Positions 5,796-6,351 of a DNA stretch of 6,351 bases are shown in pieces. The stretch comes from an uncultured Clostridia bacterium (GTDB taxonomy: Bacteria; Bacillota; Clostridia; HGM11514). The first letter of the stretch is position 1. The number at the start of each line of letters is the position of its first letter. The notes beneath the pieces were generated by a model. It worked only from the letters and a program-made list of their open reading frames with translations, ran no database searches and had not been told where the DNA came from. A program made the position numbers and the translations under genes. The stretch is taken from assembly GCA_902478725.1 (NCBI GenBank), contig CABSMD010000154.1, forward strand, positions 1 through 6,351, read 5' to 3'.

Positions 5796-6351
5796 AAAAA
5801 TTCAAGAAATCAAGATACAATAAGCCACAGATCACGACTGCCATGCCTAACAAATAGAGAAAATCAGCAAGAGTTAATTTCACTTCGGTGCAGCAAGAAC
5901 GGTTACGCTCTACGCTCAATCCCTTGCACAAAGAGGCTGCGGACAATTCTTCCGAAAGTTTTTCACTCCTGAACAGCAATGGCACCATGTAATTTTCAAT
6001 GGTCGGTATCAGGTGCTTCAAATTCCTGACAGATAGATTTAGCCCCCGCATTTTCAGGCTTTCATTCACATAGCAAAATTCCTGCAATATCGTAGGGACA
6101 TATCTATATACCACCATCAAGGGAATGGACAACGATTTAGGAATATGTATTGCGTCCAAAGAATACAGCAATTCATCCATAGGCGTTTTGTCCATGAGCA
6201 GTTTAAGGAGCAAATAGATTGGAAACACCCGGACGATCATCATAAGGAATGACGGAAGCACAACCGAAAGAACGGGAATCTCCACGATAAGCAAGCCCCA
6301 GGTCAAAGCATTTAAGCACACATACGCAACAAGCCTTTGGAAAAATACTTT
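5794..6351 (-). CDS. ECF transporter T component (EcfT/CbiQ-like), 5' end beyond the window
   Basis: The frame is open from the right edge to a TAG at 5794 and gives 185 visible residues, compared with roughly 220-270 for full EcfT proteins, so the true start is probably outside. A GTG at 6321 is a possible start only formally: it lacks a well-placed ribosome binding site, and hydrophobic-compatible coding sequence continues upstream of it. The protein has hydrophobic helices at the visible N-terminus, a long amphipathic cytoplasmic region, and a final membrane helix (last 25 residues). In EcfT, two cytoplasmic coupling helices carry Ala-Arg-Gly-type motifs that dock on the ATPases. Here the first is MRG (6051-6043) and the second is CKG (5928-5920), the latter a departure in both Ala and Arg. 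The adjacent fused ATPase and S component support the role: anchoring the S subunit and transmitting ATP-driven movement in the cytoplasmic membrane. Confidence 0.87.
   Translation of the reverse strand, partial: KVFFQRLVAYVCLNALTWGLLIVEIPVLSVVLPSFLMMIVRVFPIYLLLKLLMDKTPMDELLYSLDAIHIPKSLSIPLMVVYRYVPTILQEFCYVNESLKMRGLNLSVRNLKHLIPTIENYMVPLLFRSEKLSEELSAASLCKGLSVERNRSCCTEVKLTLADFLYLLGMAVVICGLLYLDFLNF

Noticed and set aside
6319..6321. GTG at 6321 as the start of the T component
   Set aside because: The frame stays open to the window edge, the protein would be short for EcfT, and no well-spaced ribosome binding site precedes it.

Overview
The window is one tightly packed, co-directional gene block read entirely on the minus strand (right to left). 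It has six genes. Two are cut by the window edges: the energy-coupling factor (ECF) T component at the right and a DtxR/MntR-family regulator at the left. The features suggest a low-to-mid GC Gram-positive anaerobe of the Firmicutes, most likely a gut-type Clostridia member or a Streptococcus relative. The reasons are strong AGGAGG ribosome binding sites before nearly every gene, an S component of the Trep_Strep/MptD family, and a short-N-terminus DtxR-like repressor of the kind common in Clostridia. The species cannot be named from this window.

Layout in transcription order: (1) EcfT-like transmembrane coupling protein, 5'-truncated, 6351-5794; (2) fused double-ATPase EcfA-type protein, 5782-4295; (3) S component of the Trep_Strep/MptD family, 4291-3677; (4) ABC transporter half with fused permease and ATPase, 3693-1879; (5) a second, paralogous ABC half transporter, 1882-140; (6) the first 42 codons of a DtxR/MntR-family metal-dependent repressor, 128-1. 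Junctions run from an 11-nt gap to a 17-nt overlap. No room is left for internal promoters or terminators, so the block looks like one translationally coupled operon whose promoter lies beyond the right edge and whose end lies beyond the left edge. No stretch over 300 bases lacks a gene. I see no tRNA, rRNA, insertion sequence, CRISPR array or long repeat.

Working model: genes 1-3 supply every part of an ECF importer (T, A-A' fused, S). Genes 4-5 form a heterodimeric exporter-fold ABC transporter of the type that includes the siderophore importers YbtP/YbtQ and IrtA/IrtB. Gene 6 would sense a divalent metal and control the set. Together they look like a metal- or metal-chelate-acquisition operon, comparable to the transporter part of siderophore loci such as equibactin of Streptococcus equi. 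The substrate is inferred from family and context and is not shown by the sequence. Two starts that a naive ORF finder would place at TTG codons should be moved downstream to ATG codons with correctly spaced ribosome binding sites.
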